From: an uncultured Clostridia bacterium
GTDB taxonomy: Bacteria > Bacillota > Clostridia > Oscillospirales > Oscillospiraceae
DNA length: 10,401 nt
NCBI GenBank assembly: GCA_937894515.1
Contig: CALCRH010000279.1
Span: forward strand, 1-10,401
Direction: 5' to 3'
Below are positions 1 to 7,046 of this stretch, piece after piece (position 1 is the first letter of the stretch; every line of letters starts with the position of its first letter). The translations under genes and the position numbers were made by a program. The notes under the pieces were generated by a model that had not been told where the DNA came from, made no database searches, and saw only the letters and a list, made by a program, of their open reading frames with translations.

Positions 1-226
1 CGACCAGGCAGCCGAAGAACAGGGAAGAATACACTTCCTTGCTGATCAGAGCCAGCGCAATTGCCACGATGGGGCCCAGCAGGGACCAGAACGTACCTGC
101 AAAGGGTGTAGATGCGTCCTCAATAATAATGGGAGCATCCTTGTACATTACGCCCAGAACTACCAGCAGCACGATTACCAGTGCGCAGGCAATCAGGTAC
201 GCAACTTTTGTACCTTTCTTTTCCAT
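1..226 (-). CDS. Na+/H+ antiporter NhaC family protein, N-terminal fragment
   Basis: Only the first 75 codons are in the window; the gene runs off the left edge. The start is an ATG whose complement lies at 224-226, preceded by a perfect GAGGAGGT ribosome binding site (237-244). The peptide begins MEKKGTKVAYLIACALVIVL, giving one transmembrane helix at about residues 9-27. It continues with FWSLLGPIVAIALALISKEV (about 46-65), followed by YSSLFFG. The pattern FWSLLxPxxAIxLALIxKEVYSSLFxG is what I recall at the N-terminus of NhaC-type Na+/H+ antiporters of Clostridia, which exchange Na+ for H+ (or malate/lactate in relatives) across the cytoplasmic membrane. The family call is from recall of that motif, on a short fragment; another ion-transporter-superfamily member is possible. 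It is transcribed divergently from the flavoprotein operon at 498. Confidence 0.68.
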   Translation of the reverse strand, partial: MEKKGTKVAYLIACALVIVLLVVLGVMYKDAPIIIEDASTPFAGTFWSLLGPIVAIALALISKEVYSSLFFGCLV

Positions 227-261
227 TATGAGATTTACCTCCTCAAAATTATGGTTTTATC

Positions 262-290
262 ATTGTAGCTTATCGTTAAGATTTTGTCAA
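262..290 (-). promoter_or_regulatory. Sigma-A-type promoter of the NhaC-like gene
   Basis: Read on the minus strand, TTGACA (285-290) is followed after exactly 17 bases by TACAAT (262-267). This is one mismatch from the full consensus. The predicted transcript start near 255 leaves a leader of about 30 bases, containing only the ribosome binding site. No riboswitch-sized leader is present, so control would have to act at this promoter. Confidence 0.75.
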
Positions 291-430
291 GTTCTTGTCG
301 GAAATTTTGATTGTTTTAACAAATAGTAAACTTTACTTCTGCTTTTTTGCACAATTTGTTAGCAAATAACGTAAAAACAGAGCGTTTTTTGCCGGAACTC
401 TTTAAAAAAATACACAAGAGGCTTGATTGC

Positions 431-459
431 TTGACTTTAGCCGTGTTTTTTGCTATTTT
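431..459 (+). promoter_or_regulatory. Promoter of the GlpA-like/GlpB-like/DUF1667 operon
   Basis: TTGACT (431-436) is separated by 17 bases from TATTTT (454-459). TGC directly before the -10 (451-453) gives an extended -10 TGn motif. The predicted start near 466 is about 30 bases before the ATG at 498. The rest of the gap between the two divergent genes (227-497) is AT-rich. A small perfect inverted repeat, AGTAAA-C-TTTACT (325-337), lies between the two promoters and might be an operator, but is too short to be sure. Confidence 0.6.
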
Positions 460-497
460 ACCTTATATCATTATGCTGCCATTTTGGAGGGATCGTC

Positions 498-1931
498 ATG
501 TATGATGCGGTAATTATCGGCGGCGGCGTCATCGGCTGCGCCATCGCGCGTTACTTAAGCCGCTATCAACTGAATTTTTGCCTTTTAGAGCGGGGCGAAG
601 ATATCTGTGTGGGAACCAGCAAAGCCAACAGCGCCATCGTCCACGCCGGCTTCGATGCCGCTGTCGGCACGAAAAAGGCATATTTTAATGTGCGCGGCAG
701 CGCCATGATGGAGAGCTTGAGCCGGGAGCTGGACTTCCCCTATCGACAAAACGGCGCTCTGGTGCTGTGCTTTGAGGAGCAGGATATGCCTCACCTGCGG
801 GAATTGCATCAGCGGGGCAAGAAAAACGGCGTACAGGGATTGGAGATCCTGTGGGCAGATGCTTTGTATCAAAAAGAGCCCGCTTTGGCCCCCGGCGTCT
901 ATGCGGCCTTGTATGCCCCTACCAGCGGTATTGTCTGTCCCTTTGGTATGACCATTGCTCTGGCGGAAAACGCCCGGCAGAACGGCTGCGAATTCCGCTT
1001 TGACTGCGCCGTAGACGCCATTGAACGCTGCGGCGGTCATTTCGTCCTGCACACCGCCGCAGGGAATCTGGAAAGCCGTGTGGTGATCAATGCCGCCGGC
1101 TTATACGGAGACGTCCTGCACAATCAGCTCTGTGAAAACAGAATTGAAATCACGCCCCGCCGGGGCGAATACTGCCTGCTGGATCGCAAAGACGGCGGGC
1201 TGGTCAAGCGTACGATCTTTCAGCTTCCCGGTGCGTTGGGGAAAGGAATTCTGGTCACACCCACCGTTCACGGCAATCTGCTTATCGGCCCTACCGCCGC
1301 AGATCAGTTGGATCGTGACGACACCGCCACCACTGCCGAGGGTCTGGATTTCGCGGTCAAGACCGCCCTGCACAGTGTAAAAGATCTTCCCATGCGGGAC
1401 GTCATCACCTCATTCAGCGGTCTGCGTGCCCATCTGACCGTTGGCGGCAACGACTTTATCATTGGGGAAAGTGCCGAGAGTTTCTTCGAGGCAGTCGGCA
1501 TCGAATCTCCCGGTCTGACCTCCGCTCCCGCCATTGGGGCATATCTGGCCGATGCGGTAGCGAAAAAGCTGGGACTTGCCGAAAAAGACAACTTTATTCC
1601 CACCCGAAAGGACATTCCCCATCTGCGGGAGTTGGACTTTGCCGCGCGGCAAAAGCTGATTGCGGAAGATCCCGCCTACGGCAATATTATCTGCCGCTGC
1701 GAGGAGATCAGCGAGGGCGAGATCGTGGAAGCGATCCATCGCGGCGCACGTTCTCTGGACGGCGTCAAGCGCCGGGTCCGTGCCGGTATGGGCCGCTGTC
1801 AGGGCGGTTTCTGCTCCCCGAAGGTGCTGGCGATTTTGAGCCGCGAACTGGGCGTGGACGAGACCGAACTGACCAAATCCGGCGGCGAAAGCCGCGTGGT
1901 TCCGGAAAAAACCAAGGAGGTGGCAGAATGA
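498..1931 (+). CDS. GlpA-like FAD-dependent (glycerol-3-phosphate) dehydrogenase with C-terminal BFD [2Fe-2S] domain
   Basis: A 477-residue flavoprotein of the GlpA/LhgO-type DAO superfamily. It starts MYDAVIIGGGVIGCAIARYL: a Rossmann FAD motif GGGVIG at residues 8-13, then LLERGEDICVGTSKANSAIV and HAGFD, typical of anaerobic glycerol-3-phosphate or L-2-hydroxyacid dehydrogenases. The C-terminus carries a BFD-like ferredoxin domain, with Cys399 and Cys401 (CRCEE) and Cys434 and Cys439 (GRCQGGFC), expected to hold a [2Fe-2S] cluster. I chose the ATG at 498 rather than the in-frame ATG at 450 because GGAGGG (486-491) sits at proper spacing, the FAD motif begins at once, and the 450 start would lie upstream of the predicted transcript start. 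The stop overlaps the next start (ATGA). Family knowledge: such proteins oxidise G3P to dihydroxyacetone phosphate and pass electrons through a partner flavoprotein. The exact substrate cannot be read from the sequence, and no glpK or glpF lies in the window. Confidence 0.85.
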   Translation: MYDAVIIGGGVIGCAIARYLSRYQLNFCLLERGEDICVGTSKANSAIVHAGFDAAVGTKKAYFNVRGSAMMESLSRELDFPYRQNGALVLCFEEQDMPHLRELHQRGKKNGVQGLEILWADALYQKEPALAPGVYAALYAPTSGIVCPFGMTIALAENARQNGCEFRFDCAVDAIERCGGHFVLHTAAGNLESRVVINAAGLYGDVLHNQLCENRIEITPRRGEYCLLDRKDGGLVKRTIFQLPGALGKGILVTPTVHGNLLIGPTAADQLDRDDTATTAEGLDFAVKTALHSVKDLPMRDVITSFSGLRAHLTVGGNDFIIGESAESFFEAVGIESPGLTSAPAIGAYLADAVAKKLGLAEKDNFIPTRKDIPHLRELDFAARQKLIAEDPAYGNIICRCEEISEGEIVEAIHRGARSLDGVKRRVRAGMGRCQGGFCSPKVLAILSRELGVDETELTKSGGESRVVPEKTKEVAE

Positions 1932-3187
1932 GGACGGTACAGCTTGCCGTTGTGGGCGGCGGTCCCGCCGGACTTGCCGCCGCCATCGCCGCCAAAAAGG
2001 CGGGACTTGACGACATTCTGATTTTAGAGCGCGGTGAAGCGCTGGGCGGCATTTTGCAGCAGTGCATCCATGCCGGTTTCGGTCTGCACACCTTTTCGCA
2101 GGAGCTGACCGGCCCCGAATATGCCCAGCGGTTTATCGACGAAGTCGAAGCCCTCGGCATTGAAACCCTGTGTAACGCCATGGTGCTGGACCTCACGCCG
2201 GATCGGGTCCTGACCGTCACCGGACGGAGCATCGGTTTACAGCAGATCAAAGCCGATGCCGTGATCCTCGCCATGGGCTGTCGCGAGCGTCCCCGGGGTG
2301 CGCTGAACATTCCCGGCACCCGGCCCGCCGGTATTTACAGCGCCGGTACCGCCCAGCGTCTGGTGAATGTAGAGGGCTTTTTGCCCGGGCGCAATGTGGT
2401 CATTCTTGGCAGCGGCGACATCGGCCTGATCATGGCACGCCGCATGACGCTGGAGGGTGCCAAGGTTCATGCCGTTGCCGAGGTGCTGCCCTATTCCGGC
2501 GGCTTGAAGCGCAATATCGTCCAGTGTCTGGACGACTTCAATATTCCCCTGCTGCTCAGCACCACCGTGGTGCAGATCCACGGCAGGGAACGGCTGGAGG
2601 GCGTAACGCTGGCGCAGGTAGATACTGCCCGGAAACCCATCGCCGGCACAGAGCGTTACATTTCCTGCGACACCCTGCTTTTGAGCGTAGGACTGCTGCC
2701 GGAGAACGAATTGAGCCAACGTGCCGGCGTCAAGCTGGACGGTGTAACCGGCGGCCCGGTGGTCTATGATAACCTGTCCACCTCCATCGAGGGCATTTTT
2801 GCCTGCGGCAATGTGCTCCACGTCCACGATCTGGTGGATTTTGTCAGCGAAGAAGCTGCCCGTGCCGGACAGAACGCGGCAAAATACGTCCTCGAACAGC
2901 AAACTCGCAGCGCGGTGATTTCCCTGCGCGGCAAAAACGGCGTGCGCTACACCGTCCCCCAGTATCTGGACGCGGAACACATGGCGGATACCGTCACGGT
3001 ACGCTTCCGCGTCGCCCAGCCCTATCGGAACGCGGCGCTTGCCGCCTATGCCGACGGCGCGCTCATCAAGCGTATCCCCAAGCGCATTCTGACCCCCGGC
3101 GAGATGGAGAGCTTTGTCCTGCGCAAGTCCGACCTGCCGGAGAGCTGCGAAACTATCGTCTTTTCCGTAGAGGAGGGGAGCAAATGA
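1928..3187 (+). CDS. NAD(P)/FAD-dependent oxidoreductase, electron-transfer partner of the GlpA-like protein
   Basis: A 419-residue pyridine-nucleotide-disulfide-oxidoreductase-fold protein. It has an FAD motif GGGPAG (residues 10-15), the family signature GGILQQCIHAGFGLH (40-54), a second Rossmann NAD(P) motif GSGDIG (161-166), and the FAD-closing segment GIFACGNVLHVHDLVD (289-304). The C-terminal part (about 340-419) is a small extra domain. The start overlaps the upstream stop as ATGA and is preceded by AAGGAGG (1914-1920), so translation is probably coupled. In Clostridia, GlpA-like, this protein and DUF1667 recur as a three-gene set. The middle protein is thought to carry electrons between the dehydrogenase flavin and NAD(P) or another acceptor, which is a role by analogy with GlpB. 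No redox-active CxxC is visible, so a thioredoxin-reductase-like activity is unlikely. Confidence 0.82.
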   Translation: MRTVQLAVVGGGPAGLAAAIAAKKAGLDDILILERGEALGGILQQCIHAGFGLHTFSQELTGPEYAQRFIDEVEALGIETLCNAMVLDLTPDRVLTVTGRSIGLQQIKADAVILAMGCRERPRGALNIPGTRPAGIYSAGTAQRLVNVEGFLPGRNVVILGSGDIGLIMARRMTLEGAKVHAVAEVLPYSGGLKRNIVQCLDDFNIPLLLSTTVVQIHGRERLEGVTLAQVDTARKPIAGTERYISCDTLLLSVGLLPENELSQRAGVKLDGVTGGPVVYDNLSTSIEGIFACGNVLHVHDLVDFVSEEAARAGQNAAKYVLEQQTRSAVISLRGKNGVRYTVPQYLDAEHMADTVTVRFRVAQPYRNAALAAYADGALIKRIPKRILTPGEMESFVLRKSDLPESCETIVFSVEEGSK

Positions 3188-3534
3188 CCAGAAATCTGAC
3201 CTGTATCGGCTGTCCCATGGGCTGTCAACTCACCGCGGAACTTAAAAACGGCGCGGTGACAACCGTCAGCGGCAACACCTGCAAGCGGGGGGAGGACTAT
3301 GCCCGCAAGGAGTGCGTAGCTCCTATGCGGACGGTAACCGGTACCGTGCGTCTGGCCGATGGACGGATCCTCCCCGTGCGAACAGCGAGAGATGTCCCCA
3401 AGGAACTGGTTTTCGCCGTTGCGGAAGCCTTTAACGCCGTCCACCCTGCCGTGCCGCTTTTCATCGGTGATGTGGTCATCACCAACGTATGCGGCACAGG
3501 GGTCGATGTGGTCGCCACAAAGAATATTCGATAA
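3184..3534 (+). CDS. DUF1667 family four-cysteine protein, probable Fe-S subunit
   Basis: A 116-residue protein starting MTRNLTCIGCPMGCQL. Four cysteines, Cys7, Cys10, Cys14 and Cys33 (C-x2-C-x3-C-x18-C, the last in GNTCKRGEDYA), are the invariant residues of DUF1667. The C-terminal half has the family pattern PVRTARDVPKELVF ... IGDVVITNVCGTGVDVVATKNI. The start overlaps the preceding stop (ATGA) with AGGAGGGG at 3171-3178. It is the last gene of the flavoprotein operon and ends in the terminator at 3533. The cysteine spacing suggests metal or Fe-S binding. I infer that it supplies the Fe-S relay that GlpC provides in the E. coli GlpABC complex, although the sequences are unrelated. Family membership is clear; biochemical function is not established to my knowledge. 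Confidence 0.85.
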   Translation: MTRNLTCIGCPMGCQLTAELKNGAVTTVSGNTCKRGEDYARKECVAPMRTVTGTVRLADGRILPVRTARDVPKELVFAVAEAFNAVHPAVPLFIGDVVITNVCGTGVDVVATKNIR

Positions 3535-3562
3535 AAAAGAGAGCCTTTCGGCTCTCTTTTTT
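3533..3562. terminator. Bidirectional intrinsic terminator between the DUF1667 gene and the small minus-strand ORF
   Basis: A perfect 13-bp stem pairs 3533-3545 (A-tract then GAGAGCC) with 3550-3562 (GGCTCTC then T-tract) around a TTTC loop. The T-run follows on the plus strand and, by symmetry, also on the minus strand. It overlaps the TAA of the DUF1667 gene (3532-3534) and lies one base from the stop of the minus-strand small ORF. Confidence 0.92.
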
Positions 3563-3563
3563 A

Positions 3564-3641
3564 TCATCGCTCGCTGGGGTGCCAGTCGCAGTCGGCAAAG
3601 ATCAGATCGTCCACGTCGCCGGATACGGTTTTTCGCTGCAT
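3564..3641 (-). CDS. Candidate small protein of 25 residues, unknown function
   Basis: On the minus strand an ATG (3639-3641) follows a good ribosome binding site, AAGGAGAGG (3650-3658), at 8-base spacing. It opens 25 sense codons ending in TGA at 3564-3566. The peptide begins MQRKTVSGDV and continues DDLIFADCDWHPSER: basic at the N-terminus, acidic in the middle, one cysteine, one tryptophan, and no hydrophobic helix. The stop is one base from the bidirectional hairpin at 3533-3562, the same layout shown by the two other convergent gene ends here. A possible -10 (TATACT, complement at 3679-3684) lies upstream, but its -35 is weak. I do not recognise a family. A chance ORF is possible at this length; the ribosome binding site and terminator placement are the arguments for a real gene. 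Confidence 0.5.
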   Translation of the reverse strand: MQRKTVSGDVDDLIFADCDWHPSER

Positions 3642-3725
3642 ATTCTATCCCTCTCCTTTTTGTTTTTTCTAACAGGATAGTATATGTCCCTTATCCGGCA
3701 AACTTTCCGCCCTGCTACAAATTTC

Positions 3726-3754
3726 TTGCGTTTTGCGGAAATACTACTTATAAT
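3726..3754 (+). promoter_or_regulatory. mnmG: Promoter of the mnmG-murT-gatD-like operon
   Basis: TTGCGT (3726-3731) and a perfect TATAAT (3749-3754) are spaced by 17 bases. The predicted start near 3761 leaves a leader of about 24 bases with GAGGTG (3774-3779) as ribosome binding site. The 3663-3784 stretch also has to hold any promoter for the minus-strand small ORF; nothing else is evident in it. Confidence 0.65.
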
Positions 3755-3784
3755 ATAGGCTGATATTTTATACGAGGTGCCCCT

Positions 3785-5656
3785 ATGAGAGAATTTCTTG
3801 CCGGACAATTTGATATCGCCGTCATCGGTGCCGGACACGCCGGCATTGAAGCCGCGCTGGCCGCGGCGCGTTTGGGACTTCGCACGGTGATCTTTACTAT
3901 CAATCTGGACGCCGTGGGCAATATGCCCTGCAACCCCGCCATCGGCGGCACCGGCAAGGGACATCTGGTTCGGGAGCTGGATGCATTGGGCGGCGAGATG
4001 GCAAAAGCCGCCGACAAGGCGTGTATCCAATACCGGATGCTCAACCGGGGCAAAGGTCCCGCTGTGTGGTCTCTCCGCGCTCAAGCCGACCGCCGGGAAT
4101 ATCAAAAGGTGATGAAGCACACACTGGAACAGCAGGAAAACCTCACCGTTCGTCAGGGCGAGGTGATCGAGCTTCGCGCGGAAAGCGGCCATGTCAGCGA
4201 AGTGGTTTTACGTACCGGTGCTGTCTATCCGGTAAAGGCCGCTGTCATCGCCACCGGTACCTATCTCCACGGCCGTACCATCATCGGCGAGTGCATCGAG
4301 GAGTCCGGCCCCGACGGAATGCACGCCGCCACCGAGCTGACCGCCTCCCTGCTGAAACTGGGCTTGCCCCTGCGGCGCTTCAAGACCGGTACCCCGCCCC
4401 GGGTCAATGCCCGCACCGTGGACTTCAGCAAGATGGAGCTGCAAACCGGCGATGCCGATGCCCTGCCCTTTAGCTTTACTACGAAGCAGCCGCCGGAAAA
4501 CCGGGCGGTGTGCTACCTGACCTATACCAACGAACAAACCCACGATATCATTCGCGCCAATCTGGACCGCAGTCCCATCTATGCCGGCGTCATCGAGGGC
4601 GTGGGACCCCGCTACTGCCCCTCCATTGAGACCAAGGTGGTGCGCTTTGCGGATAAAAAGCGCCACCAGCTCTTTGTAGAGCCCATGGGGTTGGACACGG
4701 AGGAGCTCTACATTCAGGGCTTTTCCTCCTCCCTGCCCGAGGAAATACAGGTGCAGATGCTGCATACCATTCCCGGTCTGGAACACGCGGTGATGCAGCG
4801 TCCCGCCTATGCCATCGAGTATGACTGCATCGACCCGCTGGCGCTCCACCCCACGCTGGAAACGAAACAGATCAAGGGTCTGTACGGCGCGGGCCAGTTC
4901 AACGGCTCATCGGGTTATGAAGAGGCCGCCGTACAGGGCTTTGTGGCTGGCGTTAACGCCGCCCTTGCTCTGCTGGAACGGGAGCCGCTCATCTTGAAGC
5001 GCAGCGAAAGCTACATCGGCACCCTTATAGACGATCTGGTGACCAAGGGCACCGAGGAGCCCTACCGCATGATGACCAGCCGCAGCGAATACCGTCTGCT
5101 GCTGCGTCAGGACAACGCCGACCGGCGTCTTTGCCCCATCGGGTACAAGATCGGGCTGGTGTCCAAAGAACGGCTTGACGCAGTAAATGAAAAATATGCC
5201 GCGGTGGAGCAGGAAATCCAGCGTCTGGAACACGTAGGCGTCGCCGGCAGCGAAGCACTCAATGCCTTGCTGACCGAGCGGGGTACCACCCCGGTCAACG
5301 ATGGCTGCCGCCTTCTCGACCTGCTGCGCCGGCCTCAGATCAGCTATGCCGACCTTTGGCCTTTTGACCCCACAGCCCCCGAACTGCCCAAGGCGGTCAC
5401 GGAGCAGGTGGAGATCACCGTGAAGTACGAGGGCTACATCCGCCGCCAACTGAAAGAGGTGGAGGACTTTGAGCGGTTGGAAAACCGCACCCTGCCTGCC
5501 GATCTGGACTACACCGATATTCAAGGTCTGCGTCTGGAGGCCCGGGAAAAGCTGAACGCGGTCAAGCCCCGCAATCTGGGACAGGCCGGCCGTATTTCCG
5601 GCGTGTCTCCGGCAGACATCGCCGCACTGATGATCTACTTAGAGAGGAGAGATTGA
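3785..5656 (+). CDS. mnmG: tRNA uridine-5-carboxymethylaminomethyl(34) synthesis enzyme MnmG (GidA)
   Basis: A full-length 623-residue MnmG. With MnmE, it installs the carboxymethylaminomethyl (or aminomethyl) group on wobble U34 of certain tRNAs, using FAD, NADH, GTP and methylene-tetrahydrofolate. Visible signatures are the FAD motif GAGHAGIE (15-22); CNPAIGGTGKGHLVRELDAL with Cys49; GKGPAVWSLRAQADR; GTPPRVNARTVDF; PRYCPSIE with Cys278; and GLYGAGQFNGSSGYEEAAVQ. Cys49 and Cys278 correspond to the two conserved functional cysteines of the family (about 47 and 277 in E. coli). The C-terminal helical domain that binds MnmE and tRNA is complete and ends in GVSPADIAALMIYLERRD, which separates it from the shorter TrmFO. 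It begins its own transcription unit and is followed after 4 bases by the MurT-like gene, away from the usual mnmE-mnmG-rsmG cluster. Confidence 0.97.
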   Translation: MREFLAGQFDIAVIGAGHAGIEAALAAARLGLRTVIFTINLDAVGNMPCNPAIGGTGKGHLVRELDALGGEMAKAADKACIQYRMLNRGKGPAVWSLRAQADRREYQKVMKHTLEQQENLTVRQGEVIELRAESGHVSEVVLRTGAVYPVKAAVIATGTYLHGRTIIGECIEESGPDGMHAATELTASLLKLGLPLRRFKTGTPPRVNARTVDFSKMELQTGDADALPFSFTTKQPPENRAVCYLTYTNEQTHDIIRANLDRSPIYAGVIEGVGPRYCPSIETKVVRFADKKRHQLFVEPMGLDTEELYIQGFSSSLPEEIQVQMLHTIPGLEHAVMQRPAYAIEYDCIDPLALHPTLETKQIKGLYGAGQFNGSSGYEEAAVQGFVAGVNAALALLEREPLILKRSESYIGTLIDDLVTKGTEEPYRMMTSRSEYRLLLRQDNADRRLCPIGYKIGLVSKERLDAVNEKYAAVEQEIQRLEHVGVAGSEALNALLTERGTTPVNDGCRLLDLLRRPQISYADLWPFDPTAPELPKAVTEQVEITVKYEGYIRRQLKEVEDFERLENRTLPADLDYTDIQGLRLEAREKLNAVKPRNLGQAGRISGVSPADIAALMIYLERRD

Positions 5657-5660
5657 TGCT

Positions 5661-7046
5661 ATGGGTAAACTCCGTTTTCTCTTTGCGCTGTGGGCGGCCA
5701 AGCTGTCCGTTCCCGCGCTGAAAATCACCCACCATAACGGCACGGACTTTCCCGGCTCTCTGGCGCTGAAATTCTGCCCGGATTTTTTGCGCTATGTGGG
5801 CAAGCCCAAGACCATTATCGCCGTTACCGGCACCAACGGCAAGACCACGGTCAGCAACCTGATCTCCGACCTGCTGACCGATGCCGGACGCACCGTGATG
5901 ACCAACCGCTCCGGCAGCAACATTGTCTCCGGTATCTCCACCGCCTTTCTCCGGAACTGCAATCTCTTCGGCAAGGTGAAACGCTGCGACATTGCCGTGC
6001 TGGAAGTGGACGAGCGCTGCTCGCCCAAGGTCTACCCTTATGTAAAACCGGACTATGTGGTGCTGACCAACCTGTTCCGGGACTCCATCATGCGAAACGC
6101 CCACCCGTTTTATATTGCCGATATCCTCACCCGATCCATTCCTGAATCTGCTGTGGTCATCACCAACGCAGACGACCTGATCGCCTGCGGCGTATCTCCC
6201 GACTGTGCCCACAAGTACTTCGGCATCGGACGGCTTTCTACGGATGTAACGGACTGCGTCAATTTGATTGACGATTTGCGTATATGTCCCCACTGTGCCG
6301 GAAAACTGCGCTATGACTATCGCCGCTATCATCACATTGGCCGCGCTACCTGCGAAAACTGCGGATTTTCTTCCCCACAGGCAGATTACTTTGTGGACAA
6401 CATGACCTTCCCCGGCAGCGAAATGCCCGTCACTGAAAACGGCGTGACCTACACCTATCCCGTCCTATCCGACAGCTTCGTCAACGCCTATAACGTGCTG
6501 ACCGCTGTCGCCGCCCTGCGGGAGCTGGGCTATTCCCATGACACAATACAATCCCTCATGTCCCGGGCGAAAATCACCGCCAGCCGCCACAGCTTTGAGC
6601 GGGTCGGTGACGTGACGCTGGTGCGCCAGATGGCCAAGGAGAAGAACGCCCTGGCCACCAGCCGCGCCTTTGACTATATCGCCCACCGCCCCGGGCGCAA
6701 GGAAGTCCTGTTGATGATGAACTGTCTGGGCGACACGAAACACTGGTCGGAGAACACCTGCTGGATCTTCGACTCTGACTTTGAATTCCTGCGCCATGAC
6801 AGCGTGGTACAGCTGGTCTGCACCGGCTCCCGGTGTCTGGACTACAAGCTGCGGCTTTTGTTGGCTGGTGTGCCGGAGGAGCGCATCTTCGTGGAACCGG
6901 ACGAGTTCAAGGCCGCCGAGGTGCTGCACTACACCGCCGGAGACGATGTCTATCTCCTTTCCGGCACAGACTCCATGGCGCTATCCTATCAGATTTATGG
7001 CCGGATGAAAGAGCTGGCCCTTGCCAAGAAGGAGGCGGCACAATGA
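5661..7046 (+). CDS. MurT-like Mur ligase family protein (lipid II isoglutaminyl synthase-type, divergent)
   Basis: A 461-residue Mur-ligase-fold protein. It has the ATP P-loop VTGTNGKTT (55-63), the central-domain segment NIVSGISTAF, then VLEVDERCSPKVYPY and LTNLFRD. A zinc-ribbon insertion (Cys209, Cys212, Cys231, Cys234; CPHC ... CENC) is typical of MurT. A DUF1727-like C-terminal domain spans about 330-461. Canonical MurT with GatD amidates the alpha-carboxyl of D-Glu in lipid II. Here two usual MurT stretches differ: the expected RDQLDRYGE is RDSIMRNAHP, and the expected DGxDxSWxWD region reads GDTKHWSENTCWIFD (357-371). The second is the region from which MurT is reported to supply an Asp to the GatD triad. 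The start at 5661 has AGAGAGGAGAG just upstream and lies 4 bases after the mnmG stop. The gene overlaps its partner by ATGA. Fold and ATP use are confident; the substrate is uncertain. Confidence 0.82.
   Translation: MGKLRFLFALWAAKLSVPALKITHHNGTDFPGSLALKFCPDFLRYVGKPKTIIAVTGTNGKTTVSNLISDLLTDAGRTVMTNRSGSNIVSGISTAFLRNCNLFGKVKRCDIAVLEVDERCSPKVYPYVKPDYVVLTNLFRDSIMRNAHPFYIADILTRSIPESAVVITNADDLIACGVSPDCAHKYFGIGRLSTDVTDCVNLIDDLRICPHCAGKLRYDYRRYHHIGRATCENCGFSSPQADYFVDNMTFPGSEMPVTENGVTYTYPVLSDSFVNAYNVLTAVAALRELGYSHDTIQSLMSRAKITASRHSFERVGDVTLVRQMAKEKNALATSRAFDYIAHRPGRKEVLLMMNCLGDTKHWSENTCWIFDSDFEFLRHDSVVQLVCTGSRCLDYKLRLLLAGVPEERIFVEPDEFKAAEVLHYTAGDDVYLLSGTDSMALSYQIYGRMKELALAKKEAAQ

Noticed and set aside
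39..326. Plus-strand 95-codon ORF over the NhaC-like start and its promoter
   Set aside because: It reads antisense through the antiporter N-terminus and the AT-rich promoter; it has no ribosome binding site and no recognisable domain.
373..389. AAAAAC / GTTTTT inverted repeat as a terminator
   Set aside because: The stem is six base pairs with only one G-C pair and no gene ends at it.
450..497. Upstream in-frame ATG at 450 as the start of the GlpA-like gene
   Set aside because: It lies before the predicted transcript start, has no ribosome binding site, and would add a non-family leader before MYDAVIIGGG; the ATG at 498 has GGAGGG at good spacing.
2237..2980. Minus-strand ORF of 247 codons inside the second flavoprotein gene
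   Set aside because: A shadow produced by GC-rich codon bias, with no ribosome binding site and low-complexity translation; the plus frame has all FAD/NAD motifs.
6833..7042. Longer version of the GatD-like ORF starting inside the MurT-like gene
   Set aside because: The extra 70 residues are the alternate-frame reading of the MurT-like coding sequence; homology and the ribosome binding site fix the start at 7043.
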